64,000 nt of DNA. Origin: Thauera sp. K11 (GTDB taxonomy: Bacteria; Pseudomonadota; Gammaproteobacteria; Burkholderiales; Rhodocyclaceae). The first letter of the stretch is position 1. Every line of letters begins with the position of its first letter. A program made the translations under genes and the position numbers. This document shows positions 31,093 through 40,732 of the stretch, piece after piece. Location of the stretch: the NCBI RefSeq assembly GCF_002354895.1, contig NZ_CP023439.1:434001-498000 (forward strand). The letters run 5' to 3'. A model generated the notes under the pieces. The model made no database searches and was not told the origin of the DNA. It worked only from the letters and a program-made list of their open reading frames with translations.

Positions 31093-31116
31093 GGCCCGTT
31101 CCTTCTCCGCTGCACA

Positions 31117-31152
31117 CGCCCGCCGGCTGCTTGCGCGCTCGCGGGCGTTTTT
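31117..31152 (+). terminator. intercistronic terminator/attenuator between dctP and dctQ
   Basis: CGCCCGC (31117-31123) pairs with GCGGGCG (31141-31147) and is followed by TTTTT (31148-31152). The dctQ ribosome site GCAGGAGG begins within a few bases, so readthrough must occur for dctQM expression. Confidence 0.75.
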
Positions 31153-31168
31153 CTTGCAGGAGGCTTTC

Positions 31169-31873
31169 ATGCTGAGACTTCTCGATCACCTGGAGGAATG
31201 GCTGATCACCTTCCTCATGGGGGCGGCGACGCTGATCATCTTCGTGTCGGTGGTGCACCGCTACGGCTCGGGGCTGGACATCCCGCTGGTGCAGGACTGG
31301 CTGCTGGGGCTGAACCTGGGCTGGACGCAGGAACTGACCATCATCATGTTCGTGTGGATGGCCAAGTTCGGCGCCGCCTACGGCGTGCGCACCGGCATCC
31401 ACGTGGGCGTCGACGTGCTCATAAACCGCCTGTCGGAGCGTAACCGCGCCAGGTTCATCATCATCGGGCTGGCCGCCGGCGCGCTCTTCACCGGCATCGT
31501 CGGCACGCTGGGGGCGACCTTCGTGTTCGAGAACGGTGCGCACTACCAGATCCTCACCTGGCTGGGCATGGACACCGGCGATCTCTACGAGGGCCCGACC
31601 ACGCCCGACCTGGAGTGGCCCACCTGGATGGTCTATGCCGCGGTCCCGCTCGGTTCGTACCTGATGTGCTTCCGCTTCCTGCAGGTCATGGCCGGCTTCA
31701 TCCGCACCGGCGAGTTGCCGCACCACGACCACGGCCATGTCGACGGTATCGACGAGGCGCACCTGCCGGTCGATGCCAACCCCTACGACATGGGTGACAA
31801 CCTGCATCCGCACGACCTGCGGCATCGCCAGATGGGCGAGAACGGAGACGAGCGGCAAGGAGACAAGCAATGA
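31169..31873 (+). CDS. dctQ: TRAP transporter small membrane subunit, with His-rich tail
   Basis: A 234-residue DctQ. Four hydrophobic helices are visible (about residues 12-34, 52-74, 93-118 and 152-175), with the family block WTQELTIIMFVWMAKFGAAYGVR. ATG 31169 follows AGGAGG. It is longer than typical DctQ (about 160-200 residues). The extra C-terminal 50 residues are rich in His and Asp (ELPHHDHGHVDGIDEAH, then NLHPHDLRHR), which looks able to bind metal. It overlaps dctM by 4 bases. Confidence 0.93.
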   Translation: MLRLLDHLEEWLITFLMGAATLIIFVSVVHRYGSGLDIPLVQDWLLGLNLGWTQELTIIMFVWMAKFGAAYGVRTGIHVGVDVLINRLSERNRARFIIIGLAAGALFTGIVGTLGATFVFENGAHYQILTWLGMDTGDLYEGPTTPDLEWPTWMVYAAVPLGSYLMCFRFLQVMAGFIRTGELPHHDHGHVDGIDEAHLPVDANPYDMGDNLHPHDLRHRQMGENGDERQGDKQ

Positions 31874-33153
31874 GCGCGGCCATCATCTTCGTCCTGCTGC
31901 TGGTGCTGATGCTCACCGGCATGCCGATCTCGATCTCGCTCGGCCTCACGGTGCTGACCTTCCTGTTCACGATGACCCAGGTGCCGATCGAGTCGGTGGC
32001 GCTGAAACTCTTCACCGGCATCGAGAAGTTCGAGATCATGGCGATCCCGTTCTTCATCCTGGCCGGCAACTTCCTCACCCACGGCGGCGTGGCGCGGCGC
32101 ATGATCAACTTCGCCACCTCCATGGTCGGGCACTGGTACGGCGGGCTGGGCCTGGGCGGCGTGATGGCGTGTGCGCTGTTCGCCGCGGTGTCCGGTTCGA
32201 GTCCGGCGACAGTGGTGGCGATCGGCTCGATCCTGCTGCCGGCCATGGTCAAACAGGGCTTCCCGAGCAAGTTCGGCGCCGGGGTGATCACCACCTCGGG
32301 GGCGCTCGGCATCCTGATCCCGCCCTCCATCGTGATGGTCATGTACGCGGTGTCGACCAACACCTCGGTGGGGGCGCTGTTCATGGCCGGGGTGGTGCCC
32401 GGGCTGATGCTGGCGGTGTTCCTGGGCGTCACCACCTGGTACCGCGCGCGCAAGTTCGGCTATCCGCGCCAGCCCCGGGCGAGCTGGCAGCAGCGCGCCA
32501 AGGCGTTCCGGGATTCGGCCTGGGGCCTGTTCCTGATCGTGGTGGTGATGGGCGGCATCTACACCGGCATCTTCACGCCGACCGAGGCGGCGGCGATGAG
32601 CGCGGTGTATGCGTTCTTCGTCGCGGTGTTCGTGTACAGGGACCTGAGCATGAAGGACGTGCCCAAGGTGCTGCTGAACTCGGCGAACATGAGCGCGATG
32701 CTGCTCTACATCATCACCAACGCGGTGCTGTTCTCCTTCCTGCTCACGCACGAGAACATCCCGCAGGCGATGGCCGACTTCATGATCGGCACCGGCGTGG
32801 GGGTGATCGGCTTCCTGATCATGGCCAACATCCTGATGCTGATCGCGGGCAACTTCATGGAGCCCTCGTCGATCGTGCTGATCCTGGCACCCATCCTGTT
32901 CCCGATCGCGATCAAGCTGGGTATCGACCCGGTGCATTTCGGCATCATCATGGTGGTGAACATGGAGGTGGGCATGTGCCATCCGCCGGTGGGCCTGAAT
33001 CTGTACGTGGCCAGCGGCATCACCAAGATGGGCATCACCGAACTCACCGTCGCCGTGTGGCCCTGGCTGCTGTCCATGCTGGTGTTCCTGGTGCTCGTCA
33101 CCTACTGGCCGACGATGTCGCTGTGGCTGCCGCGTGCCCTGGACATGATGTAG
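31870..33153 (+). CDS. dctM: TRAP transporter large membrane subunit
   Basis: A 427-residue polytopic protein that forms the Na+-coupled transport channel of the TRAP system. Family blocks are MPISISLGLTVLTFLF, IPFFILAGNFLTHGGVARRMINFA, SGSSPATVVAIGSILLPAM and GILIPPSIVMVMYAV, and GMCHPPVGLNLYVASGI near the end. Its start overlaps dctQ (ATGA). A strong hairpin follows. Confidence 0.96.
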   Translation: MSAAIIFVLLLVLMLTGMPISISLGLTVLTFLFTMTQVPIESVALKLFTGIEKFEIMAIPFFILAGNFLTHGGVARRMINFATSMVGHWYGGLGLGGVMACALFAAVSGSSPATVVAIGSILLPAMVKQGFPSKFGAGVITTSGALGILIPPSIVMVMYAVSTNTSVGALFMAGVVPGLMLAVFLGVTTWYRARKFGYPRQPRASWQQRAKAFRDSAWGLFLIVVVMGGIYTGIFTPTEAAAMSAVYAFFVAVFVYRDLSMKDVPKVLLNSANMSAMLLYIITNAVLFSFLLTHENIPQAMADFMIGTGVGVIGFLIMANILMLIAGNFMEPSSIVLILAPILFPIAIKLGIDPVHFGIIMVVNMEVGMCHPPVGLNLYVASGITKMGITELTVAVWPWLLSMLVFLVLVTYWPTMSLWLPRALDMM

Positions 33154-33175
33154 TGCCGGCGGGGTGCTGAAACCA

Positions 33176-33206
33176 CGCGAAACCCGGCCTTGCGCCGGGT
33201 TTCGCG
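33176..33206 (+). terminator. hairpin terminator after dctM
   Basis: A perfect 12-bp stem (33176-33187 with 33195-33206) with a seven-base loop. The T content after it is low (CTTCTG), so termination may be partly Rho-assisted. Confidence 0.7.
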
Positions 33207-33320
33207 CTTCTGCCGCCGGCGGGAGGGAGAAAAGGGCCGTGGGTGTTTCCCGGTGTATCGCGGCCGGCGGGGCGGGCCGGGCTCGGGTAGAATCGCGCGA
33301 CTTCTCAGAGCGGATGCTTC

Positions 33321-33974
33321 ATGGAATACCTGACTTTTTTCGTCGATCTCGTCCTGCACGTCGATCGCCATCTCGCCGAACTGCTGGCCGCGCACGGCAA
33401 CTGGATCTACGCGATCCTCTTTCTCATCGTGTTCTGCGAGACCGGCCTGGTGGTCATGCCCTTCCTGCCCGGCGACTCGCTGCTCTTCGTCGCCGGCGCG
33501 CTCGCAGCCGGCGGCGGCATGGACCCCGGCATCCTGATCGGCGTGCTGTTCGCCGCCGCGGCGCTCGGCGATTCGGTGAACTACGCGATCGGCAGACGCT
33601 TCGGCGGGCGCATCTCGCAGTGGCCCGACAGCCGCTTCTTCAACCGGCGCGCGCTCGACAAGACCCACGACTTCTACCAGCGGCACGGCGGCAAGACGAT
33701 CGTCATCGCGCGCTTCATGCCCCTCATCCGCACCTTCGCGCCCTTCGTCGCAGGGATGGCGACGATGGAGTACCGCCGCTTCCTCGCCTTCAACGTGGCC
33801 GGCGCCGCGCTGTGGGTGGGGCCGCTGGTGCTGGCGGGCTACTGGTTCGGCAACCTGCCGGTGATCAAGAACAATCTCACGCTGGTGATCCTCGGCATCG
33901 TCGCCCTGTCGCTGATGCCGCTCTTCATCGGCTGGCTGCGCCACCGCGGCGAGGCTTCGCGCGTCCGGGCCTGA
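33321..33974 (+). CDS. DedA family membrane protein (VTT domain)
   Basis: A 217-residue inner-membrane protein. The DedA signature appears as ENWIYAIL-like GNWIYAILFLIVFCETGLVVMPFLPGDSLLFVAGAL, then LGDSVNYAIGRRFG and the conserved RFMPLIRTFAPFVAGMATMEYRRF, with arginines important for function in E. coli YqjA/YghB. The family is now linked to flipping of undecaprenyl phosphate or phospholipids and to proton-motive homeostasis. Standalone gene; ndk follows after 108 bases. Confidence 0.94.
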   Translation: MEYLTFFVDLVLHVDRHLAELLAAHGNWIYAILFLIVFCETGLVVMPFLPGDSLLFVAGALAAGGGMDPGILIGVLFAAAALGDSVNYAIGRRFGGRISQWPDSRFFNRRALDKTHDFYQRHGGKTIVIARFMPLIRTFAPFVAGMATMEYRRFLAFNVAGAALWVGPLVLAGYWFGNLPVIKNNLTLVILGIVALSLMPLFIGWLRHRGEASRVRA

Positions 33975-34041
33975 AACCGGGCGCCGCCCGCGTCCGCGTC
34001 CGCGGTTCTCGTACCGTAATCGGGCGGGCGCAAAAACCTGT

Positions 34042-34047
34042 TAAAAT
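34042..34047 (+). promoter_or_regulatory. probable -10 element for ndk
   Basis: TAAAAT lies 36 bases before the ndk start in the most AT-rich patch between dedA and ndk. No good -35 is visible 16-18 bases upstream. Confidence 0.35.
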
Positions 34048-34082
34048 CCAACGCTTTTCCAAAACCCGCCCGGAGTTTTTCC

Positions 34083-34508
34083 ATGGCCATCGAACGCACC
34101 CTGTCCATCATCAAGCCCGACGCCGTCGCCAAGAACGTGATCGGCAAGATCTACCAGCGTTTCGAAGACGCCGGCCTCAAGATCGCCGCCGCCAGGATGG
34201 TGCACCTGTCCGAGCAGGAAGCAGGCCAGTTCTATGCGGTGCACAAGGAGCGTCCGTTCTACAAGGACCTGGTGTCGTTCATGACCTCCGGCCCGGTGAT
34301 GATCCAGGTACTCGAAGGCGAGAACGCCATCGCCAAGAACCGCGAGCTGATGGGCGCGACCGACCCGAAGAAGGCCGACAAGGGCACCATCCGCGCCGAT
34401 TTCGCCGACAGCATCGACGCCAACGCGGTGCACGGCTCCGACGCCGCGGAAACGGCCGCCGTCGAAGTGGCGTTCTTCTTCCCCGGGCTGAACGTTTACT
34501 CGCGCTGA
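34083..34508 (+). CDS. ndk: nucleoside diphosphate kinase
   Basis: Transfers the gamma phosphate of ATP to NDPs through a phospho-histidine. The 141-residue protein is full length, starting [19 protein letters not shown]. The active-site block [20 protein letters not shown] holds the catalytic His at about residue 117. Followed by a hairpin and then rlmN, as in many betaproteobacteria. Confidence 0.98.
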   Translation: MAIERTLSIIKPDAVAKNVIGKIYQRFEDAGLKIAAARMVHLSEQEAGQFYAVHKERPFYKDLVSFMTSGPVMIQVLEGENAIAKNRELMGATDPKKADKGTIRADFADSIDANAVHGSDAAETAAVEVAFFFPGLNVYSR

Positions 34509-34522
34509 ACGGTCGATTCCGG

Positions 34523-34583
34523 CGGCCCGTCGTGCGCGTCTCGCGGTGCCCGCGCACCGCGGGCGGCGCGGACGGGCCGTTTG
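34523..34583 (+). terminator. candidate terminator between ndk and rlmN
   Basis: CGGCCCGTC (34523-34531) pairs with GACGGGCCG (34571-34579), enclosing a second perfect 7-bp hairpin (34543-34549 with 34554-34560). A short TTT follows at 34580-34582. Probably partial termination, since rlmN starts only 40 bases on. Confidence 0.55.
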
Positions 34584-34622
34584 CATTCAGGATCCCAGTT
34601 GGTTGTCAGTGAAGTTTCAGGC

Positions 34623-35780
34623 ATGAGCCCCCCCGCCACGGCCACTCCGGTCAATCTGCTCGATTTCGACGTCGACGGTCTCGTCGCCTGGTTCGCCGGG
34701 CTGGGCGAGAAGCCGTTTCGCGCCCGCCAGGTGATGCGCTGGATGCATCGCGACGGCTGCGACGATTTCGACGCGATGACCGACGTCGCCAAGTCGCTGC
34801 GCGCCAGGCTCAAGGAAATCGCCGTGATCCGCCCGCCGGTGCCGGTGCGCGATTCGATCTCGGCCGATGGCACGCGCAAGTGGCTGCTCGACGTCGGCAA
34901 TGCCAACGCGGTCGAGACCGTGTTCATTCCCGAAACCAGCCGCGGCACGCTGTGCGTGTCGTCGCAGGCCGGCTGTGCGCTCGACTGCGCGTTCTGCTCG
35001 ACCGGCAAGCAAGGCTTCAACCGCAACCTGACGGCGGCCGAGATCATCGGCCAGCTCTGGCTCGCCAACAATCTGCTGGGCGCTGCGCGGGATGCGAGCG
35101 GGGCGGCGGCGGACCTCGAAGCGGGCGAGAAGGACAACGGCCGCATCATCAGCAACGTGGTGATGATGGGCATGGGCGAGCCGCTGGCCAATTTCGACAA
35201 CGTCGTCACCGCGCTGCGCCTGATGCTGGACGACCACGCCTACGGCCTGTCGCGGCGCCGCGTCACGGTGTCGACCTCGGGCATCGTGCCGGCGATGGAC
35301 CGCCTGCGCGACGAATGTCCGGTGGCGCTGGCGGTATCGCTGCACGCATCGAACGACGCGCTGCGCGACCGGCTGGTGCCGATCAACCAGAAATACCCGC
35401 TGCGCGAACTGATGGCGGCCTGCCGGCGCTATCTCGAGCGCGCGCCGCGCGATTTCGTGACCTTCGAGTACGTGATGCTCGACGGCGTCAACGACAGCGA
35501 CGCGCATGCGCGCGAACTGGTCGCACTGGTGCGCGACGTGCCGTGCAAGTTCAACCTGATACCGTTCAATCCCTTCCCGAATTCGGGTTTCCTGCGCTCG
35601 CCGGCGGAGCGCATCCGCCGTTTTGCCGGTATCCTCATTGACGCCGGCATCGTCACCACCACGCGCAAGACGCGCGGCGACGACGTCGACGCGGCCTGCG
35701 GCCAGCTCGCGGGCCAGGTGCAGGACAAGACGCGGCGCACGACGGTGCGCCTCAAACAGGAAATGGAGACTCGTCGATGA
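34623..35780 (+). CDS. rlmN: 23S rRNA/tRNA adenine-C2 methyltransferase (radical SAM)
   Basis: RlmN methylates A2503 of 23S rRNA and A37 of some tRNAs. The 385-residue protein carries the radical-SAM cluster motif CALDCAFCS (about residues 119-127), [13 protein letters not shown], and the C-terminal region with the second catalytic Cys ([13 protein letters not shown]). The start is ATG 34623 ([16 protein letters not shown]); an in-frame start 42 bases upstream is less likely. An insertion of about 15 residues after the Fe-S region ([17 protein letters not shown]) is seen in many betaproteobacterial copies. Overlaps pilW by 4 bases. Confidence 0.96.
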   Translation: MSPPATATPVNLLDFDVDGLVAWFAGLGEKPFRARQVMRWMHRDGCDDFDAMTDVAKSLRARLKEIAVIRPPVPVRDSISADGTRKWLLDVGNANAVETVFIPETSRGTLCVSSQAGCALDCAFCSTGKQGFNRNLTAAEIIGQLWLANNLLGAARDASGAAADLEAGEKDNGRIISNVVMMGMGEPLANFDNVVTALRLMLDDHAYGLSRRRVTVSTSGIVPAMDRLRDECPVALAVSLHASNDALRDRLVPINQKYPLRELMAACRRYLERAPRDFVTFEYVMLDGVNDSDAHARELVALVRDVPCKFNLIPFNPFPNSGFLRSPAERIRRFAGILIDAGIVTTTRKTRGDDVDAACGQLAGQVQDKTRRTTVRLKQEMETRR

Positions 35781-36582
35781 TGCAGAAGGCGGCGATGCTG
35801 TGCGCACTGCTCGCTGCCGCGCTTGCGGCGGGCTGCGCCAACGTGCCCGGAACCGGTGCGACCGAGCCCGGCAACATGAGCCGGCCGCTCTCCGACCAGT
35901 CGCCGGTCGGGGACGCCGAAGCGCGCGCCCGCACCCACGTCGACCTGGGCATGGCCTATTTCGAGCTTGGCCGCTTCGACGTCGCGCTCGACGAGGCGCG
36001 CATCGCGATGGACAACGTCGCCGGCTACGCCCCGGCCCATCACCTGACGGGCCTCGTATACATGATGCTGGGCGAGGCGGCGGCCGCGCGCGGCAACTTC
36101 GAGCAGGCCCTGCGCGCGGCGCCCGGCGATCCCGATTTCAACAACAGCTATGGCTGGTTCCTGTGCACCCAGGGCCAGGAGCGGGACGGCCTGGCCCGGC
36201 TGTCGTCCTCGGCACGCAACCCCTATTACCGCTACGCCTCCCGCCCCTCACTAACGCCGGCCTGTGCCACATGCGCCTGAACGAGGTGGAGGCCGCCGAA
36301 CAGCAGTTCCTGCGCGCCCTCGAACTCGATCCGCAGAATGCGCAGGCCCTGCTGCAGATCGCCGAGATCGCCTACGGGCGGGGCGACTACGAAGTGGCGC
36401 GCGTGCGCCTGGTGCGCCTGCACCAGCAGATGACACCGACGGCGGCTTCGGTGTGGCTGGGACTGCGTACCGAGCGCCGGCTCGGCAACCGCGATGCCGC
36501 GGCGAGTTATGAATCGCAACTGAGGGGACGCTTCGGCGATTCGCCCGAGTTCCAACTGTTGTCGCAAGGGAAGTACGAGTGA
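35777..36582 (+). pseudogene. pilW: type IV pilus biogenesis lipoprotein PilW/PilF, frameshifted
   Basis: PilW (PilF) is the outer-membrane TPR lipoprotein needed to assemble the PilQ secretin. The N-terminal part reads in frame from ATG 35777: signal peptide with lipobox LAAGC (Cys20), then TPR repeats (ARTHVDLGMAYFELGRFDVALDEAR..., YAPAHHLTGLVYMMLGE, DPDFNNSYGWFLC). At about 36230-36250 the frame must change: frame one runs to a stop at 36280 in unrelated sequence, while PLTNAGLCHMRLNEVEAAEQQF and the remaining TPRs read in another frame to the stop at 36582. Restoring one base in the C-rich stretch near 36240 joins them into a normal-length protein of about 268 residues. So this is a one-base deletion, either real or a sequencing error. 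Confidence 0.85.
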
Positions 36583-37469
36583 GCAGCATGCAGGCCGATT
36601 CCTCGCCCATTCCGGCCGCCGGGGGCGGCAGCCTCTCCGCCGGTGCGCGCCTGCGTCAGGTGCGCGAGATGCGGGGCGAATCCATCAATGAAGTGTCGCA
36701 GGCGCTGAAGCTGGCGCCGCGCCAGGTCGAGGCGCTCGAGAGCGGCCGCTACGAGGCGCTGCCCGGGCTTGCCTTCGTGCGCGGCTTCATGCGCAACTAC
36801 GCGCGCTACCTCAGCCTGGATCCCGCCCCGCTGCTGGAAGAGGTGCAAGCCGTGCTCGGCCAGACGAACGTCGATCTGTCGCCGGTTTCCAATGCGGGAG
36901 GAGATCTGCCCGTGGGCGGCCGGCGCCGTTCCAGCGCCGGGCCGGTGGGCATCGTCGCCGCGGTGTTGCTCGCCATCGTGATCGGCGGCTGGTATTTCGA
37001 CTGGTTCGATACCGCGCCGCCGCACGAGACGGCCGAGGACACCGCGCCGCCGCAGGCCGAGCCGGCACCGGCTGCATCGGCGGCGGATGCCGCGTCCGTC
37101 GAAGCCCCTTCGGCGGCTGCGGCGCCCGCAGCCGTTGCGGAAGTGCAGGGCGCCGCACCGGCCCCCGTGCCGCCTGCGGCAGCGCCGGCGCCTGCCGGGC
37201 AGGGTGCCGCGGCGCAGGCCGTGGGGCCGGGTGCCAGCCAGCTCGCCTTCCGCTTCGCCGGCCCGTCCTGGGTCGAGGTGCGCGACGCGGCCGGCGCGAT
37301 CGTCTATTCCGGCACGAGCGCGGCGGGAAGCACGCGCAACGTGCAGGGCAGGGCGCCGTTTGCGCTGGTGATCGGCAATGCCGCCCAGGTCAGCCTGGAA
37401 CGCGACGGCCAGCCGGTGAACCTGGCTCCCCACACCAAGGGCACGGTGGCGCGCCTGAAACTGCAATGA
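36579..37469 (+). CDS. rodZ: RodZ-like helix-turn-helix membrane protein
   Basis: A 296-residue protein with an N-terminal Xre-type helix-turn-helix (about residues 20-90; [39 protein letters not shown]), one membrane helix (about 123-142), a long Ala/Pro-rich linker, and a C-terminal DUF4115 beta domain ([20 protein letters not shown]). RodZ anchors MreB filaments for cell shape. The GTG start at 36579 overlaps the pilW stop and has GGGAAG upstream; ATG 36588 is an alternative. It overlaps ispG. Confidence 0.9.
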   Translation: MSSMQADSSPIPAAGGGSLSAGARLRQVREMRGESINEVSQALKLAPRQVEALESGRYEALPGLAFVRGFMRNYARYLSLDPAPLLEEVQAVLGQTNVDLSPVSNAGGDLPVGGRRRSSAGPVGIVAAVLLAIVIGGWYFDWFDTAPPHETAEDTAPPQAEPAPAASAADAASVEAPSAAAAPAAVAEVQGAAPAPVPPAAAPAPAGQGAAAQAVGPGASQLAFRFAGPSWVEVRDAAGAIVYSGTSAAGSTRNVQGRAPFALVIGNAAQVSLERDGQPVNLAPHTKGTVARLKLQ

Positions 37470-38728
37470 TGGACAGCTCGATGACGAATGACAGTCTTAG
37501 CGCCGGCCCGGCACCGCGCCGCGTCACGCGCCAGGCGCGGATCGGCCGCGTCCGCGTCGGCGGCGGCGCGCCGGTGGTGGTGCAGTCGATGACCAACACC
37601 GATACCGCCGACGTCCTCGGCACGGCGATGCAGGTCGCGGAGCTGGCCCGCGCCGGCTCGGAGATCGTGCGCATCACGGTGAATAACGACGAGGCCGCGA
37701 AGGCGGTGCCGCACATCCGCGACCGGCTGCTCGCGCTGAACATGGACGTGCCGCTGGTCGGCGACTTCCACTACAACGGCCATACGCTGCTGACCAAGTA
37801 CCCCGCCTGCGCCGAGGCGCTGGCCAAGCTGCGCATCAACCCGGGCAACGTCGGCGCCGGCACCAAGCGCGATCCGCAGTTCGCCGCCATCGTGGAGATC
37901 GCGTGCAAGTACGACAAGCCGGTCCGCATCGGCGTCAACTGGGGGAGCCTCGACCAGTCGGTGCTGGCCCGCATCATGGACGGGAACGCCCGGCTCGCCG
38001 AGCCGCGCGATGCCGGCGCGGTGATGCGCGAGGCGCTCGTCGTGTCGGCGCTGGAGTCCGCGGCCAAGGCCGAGGAATACGGCCTGGGGGGCGACCGCAT
38101 CATCCTGTCGGCCAAGGTGTCGAGCGTGCAGGACCTCATCGCCGTGTATCGCGACCTGGCCAGGCGCAGCGATTATCCGCTGCACCTCGGCCTCACCGAG
38201 GCCGGCATGGGCAGCAAGGGCATCGTCGCTTCCACTGCCGCGCTGGCGGTGCTGCTGCAGGAAGGCATCGGCGACACCATCCGCATTTCGCTCACGCCGG
38301 AGCCGGGCGGCAGCCGCACGCAGGAGGTGGTGGTGGCGCAGGAGATCCTGCAGACCATGGGGCTGCGCGCCTTCACGCCCATGGTCACCGCCTGCCCGGG
38401 CTGCGGGCGCACGACCAGCACCTACTTCCAGGAACTGGCCTCGGGCATCCAGGACTACGTCCGTGCGCAGATGCCGGTGTGGCGCGAGCAGTACGACGGC
38501 GTCGAGAACATGACGCTGGCGGTGATGGGCTGCATCGTCAACGGCCCGGGCGAAAGCAAGCATGCCAACATCGGCATCTCGCTGCCGGGCACCGGCGAGA
38601 CGCCGGCGGCACCGGTGTTCGTCGACGGGGTCAAGACGGTGACGCTGCGCGGCGACAACATCGCCGCCGAATTCCGCGCCATCGTCGACGACTACGTGGC
38701 CACCAGGTACGTGAAGAAGGCGGGCTGA
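37466..38728 (+). CDS. ispG: 4-hydroxy-3-methylbut-2-enyl diphosphate synthase
   Basis: IspG (GcpE) is the [4Fe-4S] enzyme of the MEP isoprenoid pathway converting MEcPP to HMBPP. The 420-residue protein has the TIM-barrel block [27 protein letters not shown], and the C-terminal cluster ligands ACPGCGRTT and GCIVNGPGE. It is the long single-domain bacterial form with a short insert. ATG 37466 overlaps the end of rodZ by 4 bases, so translation is coupled. Confidence 0.97.
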   Translation: MMDSSMTNDSLSAGPAPRRVTRQARIGRVRVGGGAPVVVQSMTNTDTADVLGTAMQVAELARAGSEIVRITVNNDEAAKAVPHIRDRLLALNMDVPLVGDFHYNGHTLLTKYPACAEALAKLRINPGNVGAGTKRDPQFAAIVEIACKYDKPVRIGVNWGSLDQSVLARIMDGNARLAEPRDAGAVMREALVVSALESAAKAEEYGLGGDRIILSAKVSSVQDLIAVYRDLARRSDYPLHLGLTEAGMGSKGIVASTAALAVLLQEGIGDTIRISLTPEPGGSRTQEVVVAQEILQTMGLRAFTPMVTACPGCGRTTSTYFQELASGIQDYVRAQMPVWREQYDGVENMTLAVMGCIVNGPGESKHANIGISLPGTGETPAAPVFVDGVKTVTLRGDNIAAEFRAIVDDYVATRYVKKAG

Positions 38729-38772
38729 GTACCGCCCACGACAAGAACGCGATCACACAAGACGTATCACCG

Positions 38773-40098
38773 ATGAGTCAGACATTGCAGGCCGTGCGTG
38801 GGATGAACGACATCCTGCCCGACGAGGCCGAGATCTGGGAGCACTTCGAGGACATCGTGCGCGACTGGCTGCGCAGCTACGGCTACCGCCCGATCCGTAT
38901 GCCCATCGTCGAGCCGACGCCGCTGTTCCGGCGCGCGATCGGCGAGGTCACCGACATCGTCGAGAAGGAGATGTATTCCTTCGAAGACGCGCTGAACGGC
39001 GAACATCTGACGCTGCGCCCCGAGGGCACCGCGTCCTGCGTGCGCGCCGCCATCCAGCACAACCTGGTGGCCGGACACGGCCCGCAGCGCCTCTATTACC
39101 AGGGGCCGATGTTCCGCCACGAGCGCCCGCAGAAGGGCCGCTACCGCCAGTTCCACCAGATCGGCGTGGAAGCGCTCGGCTTCGCCGGGCCGGACATCGA
39201 TGCCGAGCACATCCTGATGTGCGCACGGCTGTGGGACGTGCTCGGGCTGGAGGACGTGTCGCTCGAACTCAACTCGCTGGGTTCCGCGGAAGAGCGTGCT
39301 GCCCATCGCGCGGCGCTGATCGCCTATCTCGAGCAGTACAGGGACAGCCTGGACGAGGACGGCAGGCGCCGGCTGTACACCAACCCGCTGCGCATCCTCG
39401 ACACGAAGAATCCCGACCTGCAGGACATCGTCGAGGCCGCGCCGCGCCTGTCGGACCATCTCGGCGACGAGTCGCGCGCGCACTTCGAGGCGGTGCAGGT
39501 CTTCCTCAAGGATGCCGGCATTCCGTTCCGCATCAACCATCGGCTGGTGCGCGGGCTGGACTACTACAACCGCACCGTGTTCGAGTGGGTGACGACGCGC
39601 CTGGGGGCGCAGGGCACGGTTTGCGCCGGCGGGCGCTATGACGGGCTGGTCGCCCAACTGGGCGGCAAGCCGCAGCCGGCGGCGGGTTTCGCGATGGGCG
39701 TGGAGCGCTTGCTGGCACTGTGGCGGGAGAGCGGCGGCGAGGCCGATCGCGCCGTCCCCGATGTCTATGTGGTGCATCTGGGCGACGCCGCGCAGCGGCT
39801 CGCCTTCCGTGCCGCGGAGTCGCTGCGCGAGCATGGCTTCGACGCGGTGCTGCACTGCGGCGGCGGCAGCTTCAAGTCGCAGATGAAGAAGGCCGACGGC
39901 AGCGGTGCCGCGGTGGCGCTGGTGATCGGCGAGGACGAGGCTGCGGCGGGCGAGGTCGGCATCAAGCCGCTGCGCGGTCCGGGTGCGCAGCAGCGTGTCG
40001 CGCTCGAGGCGCTGCCCGAGGCGCTGGCCATGCTGATGTTCAGCGAAGAAGACGACGAAGACGAACTTGGAGAAGGGGCTCGCGATGGCAGTGTATGA
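38773..40098 (+). CDS. hisS: histidyl-tRNA synthetase
   Basis: A 441-residue class II synthetase. Motif 2 region is [28 protein letters not shown]; the HisA block is [13 protein letters not shown]; motif 3 is [12 protein letters not shown]; an anticodon-binding domain follows (DVYVVHLGD to the end). The last residues are acidic ([12 protein letters not shown]). It overlaps yfgM by 14 bases. A paralogue lacking the tRNA-charging role (hisZ) lies at 47.2 kb. Confidence 0.97.
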   Translation: MSQTLQAVRGMNDILPDEAEIWEHFEDIVRDWLRSYGYRPIRMPIVEPTPLFRRAIGEVTDIVEKEMYSFEDALNGEHLTLRPEGTASCVRAAIQHNLVAGHGPQRLYYQGPMFRHERPQKGRYRQFHQIGVEALGFAGPDIDAEHILMCARLWDVLGLEDVSLELNSLGSAEERAAHRAALIAYLEQYRDSLDEDGRRRLYTNPLRILDTKNPDLQDIVEAAPRLSDHLGDESRAHFEAVQVFLKDAGIPFRINHRLVRGLDYYNRTVFEWVTTRLGAQGTVCAGGRYDGLVAQLGGKPQPAAGFAMGVERLLALWRESGGEADRAVPDVYVVHLGDAAQRLAFRAAESLREHGFDAVLHCGGGSFKSQMKKADGSGAAVALVIGEDEAAAGEVGIKPLRGPGAQQRVALEALPEALAMLMFSEEDDEDELGEGARDGSV

Positions 40099-40729
40099 CC
40101 TCGAGGAACAGGAACAGATTTCCGCGCTGAAGGGCTGGTGGGCGCAGTACGGCACGCTGGTGACGACGCTGGCGACCGTCGCCGCGGTGGCCGTGGTGGG
40201 CTGGCAGGGCTGGCGCTGGTACCAGAACCGCAACGCCACCGAGGCCAGCGCGATGTATTTCGCCGTCGAGCAGGCAGCCGAGCGCCAGGATGCGCAGAAA
40301 GCGCGCGATGTCGCCGGCCAGTTGATCGGCCAGCAGGGCGGCACCACCTACGCACAACTGGGGGCGCTGCTGGCGGCGGGCCTGCAGTTCGAGAAGGGCG
40401 AACTCGACAACGCGCAAGCGCAACTCGAGTGGGCGGCCGACAAGGGCAAGGATCCGGCCCTGCGCGACCTTGCACGCCTGCGGCTGGCCGCGGTGCTGCT
40501 GCAGAAGGGCGAATTCGACGCCGCGCTGGCGAGGCTGTCCGCGGCGCCGGTCGCCGGCTACCAGGCGCGTTTCGCCGACCTGCGCGGCGACGTGCTCGCG
40601 GCGCAGGGCAAGCCGGCCGAAGCGCGTGCCGCGTACCAGGCGGCGATCGATGCGCTGTCCGCGGCCGATGCCCAGGCCACGACGCTGCGCGAAGTGGTGC
40701 GTCTCAAACTCGAATCCCTGGAAGGCTGA
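40085..40729 (+). CDS. yfgM: YfgM-like TPR membrane protein (ancillary SecYEG chaperone)
   Basis: A 214-residue protein with a short cytoplasmic start ([23 protein letters not shown]), one membrane helix (about residues 24-42) and periplasmic TPR-like helices. In E. coli YfgM binds SecYEG and PpiD and assists export. ATG 40085 has GGAGAAGGGG upstream and lies within hisS; an in-frame TTG earlier is not needed. The hisS-yfgM-bamB-der order is conserved. Confidence 0.92.
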   Translation: MAVYDLEEQEQISALKGWWAQYGTLVTTLATVAAVAVVGWQGWRWYQNRNATEASAMYFAVEQAAERQDAQKARDVAGQLIGQQGGTTYAQLGALLAAGLQFEKGELDNAQAQLEWAADKGKDPALRDLARLRLAAVLLQKGEFDAALARLSAAPVAGYQARFADLRGDVLAAQGKPAEARAAYQAAIDALSAADAQATTLREVVRLKLESLEG

Positions 40730-40732
40730 TCG

